Assembly: GCA_030602225.1 (NCBI GenBank)
Contig: JAUWAD010000004.1
Span: forward strand, 1-50,009
Length of the DNA: 50,009 bases
Direction of reading: 5' to 3'
Origin: Bacillota bacterium
GTDB taxonomy: Bacteria > Bacillota > Clostridia > Tissierellales > Tissierellaceae
A model generated the notes under the pieces. It was not told where the DNA came from. It worked only from the letters and a program-made list of their open reading frames with translations, and ran no database searches. A program made the position numbers and the translations under genes. This document shows, in pieces, positions 49,503 to 50,009 of the stretch (its first letter is position 1; every line of letters starts with the position of its first letter).

Positions 49503-50009
49503 CTAGAAATATTCAACATTATTTACTTTCCTAAACCCAAGACCTATGGATTCGTCCAGGGTTATCTTTGAGAAATTGAAGGTGGCACCACCTTCAATTG
49601 GGTCTTCTTTAAGAAGTACAGGACCATCTAGATCAACCTTTGTAATTATGCCCCTTGCAGCTGCAAGATGGACAGCAGCAGTTACACTTAACTTACTCTC
49701 CAACATGCATCCTATCATGCATTCCACATTATATAGACTTGCCATATCCGCTATTTTTATAGCGTTGTATATACCACCGGTTTTCATCAACTTTATATTA
49801 ATCAGATCAGCTGCTCCCATATTTATAATTTTCATTGCATCAAGGGGCGAAAAAACACTCTCATCTGCAAGTATTGGAACATCAACATTGTCTGTTACCA
49901 ACTTCAGTCCCTTTAGATCATGGGCTAAAACAGGCTGTTCAACTAACTCCAAGCATAATCCCTCATCTTCCATCTTTCTTATTGTTCGTATTGCCTCCTT
50001 TGGAGTCCA
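49503..50009 (-). CDS. Dipeptide (L-Ala-D/L-Glu) epimerase, enolase superfamily, C-terminal part truncated by window edge
   Basis: Frame continues upstream of the ORF-track Met: WTPKEAIRTIRKMEDEGLCLELVEQPV...PILADESVFSPLDA...INIKLMKTGGIYNAIKIADMA...GCMLESKLSVTAAVHLAAA. Confidence 0.9.
   Translation of the reverse strand, partial: WTPKEAIRTIRKMEDEGLCLELVEQPVLAHDLKGLKLVTDNVDVPILADESVFSPLDAMKIINMGAADLINIKLMKTGGIYNAIKIADMASLYNVECMIGCMLESKLSVTAAVHLAAARGIITKVDLDGPVLLKEDPIEGGATFNFSKITLDESIGLGFRKVNNVEYF

Noticed and set aside
1-50009. Prophage, transposon, CRISPR, toxin-antitoxin or defence system
   Set aside because: No integrase/transposase, repeat-spacer pattern or unexplained gene cluster; essentially every ORF of good length is a conserved housekeeping gene in expected order.

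Overview
This 50 kb window is a compact, AT-rich housekeeping region of a low-GC Firmicute, most likely Clostridia/Tissierellia-like. Almost everything is on the minus strand. It reads as a condensed version of the classic Firmicutes block pnp-rpsO-ribF-truB-nrnA-rbfA-infB-rnpM-nusA-rimP-polC-ispG-rseP-cdsA-uppS-frr-pyrH-tsf-rpsB-codY-topA-dprA-yraN-rnhB-rbgA-rplS-trmD-rimM-khpA-rpsP-ffh-ylxM-ftsY-smc-(radical SAM)-rnc-acpP-plsX-rpmF-yceD-ackA // tmcAL // (V-ATPase E-like)-coaD-rsmD-recG-fakA-like-asp23 // rpmB // thiN-thiT-TPP riboswitch-dipeptide epimerase. Only tmcAL and rpmB are on the plus strand. The ORF track missed rpmF (L32) and the N-terminus of an M16 peptidase at the left edge; both are readable in the sequence. 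I found no tRNA, rRNA, CRISPR, prophage, transposon or obvious accessory/defence island. I do not see a convincing new multi-gene system. The best leads are a TPP riboswitch over thiT-thiN, structured leaders before rpsB, rpsO, rplS and rimP, a 15-bp perfect palindrome between two consensus promoters ahead of ylxM-ffh, an inverted repeat abutting the codY Shine-Dalgarno with a CodY-box-like loop, a YraN homologue whose nuclease-motif residues are all replaced (D>N, E>Q, K>R), and several expected genes missing from the syntenic block (notably dxr). All coordinates and motif spacings were counted by eye.
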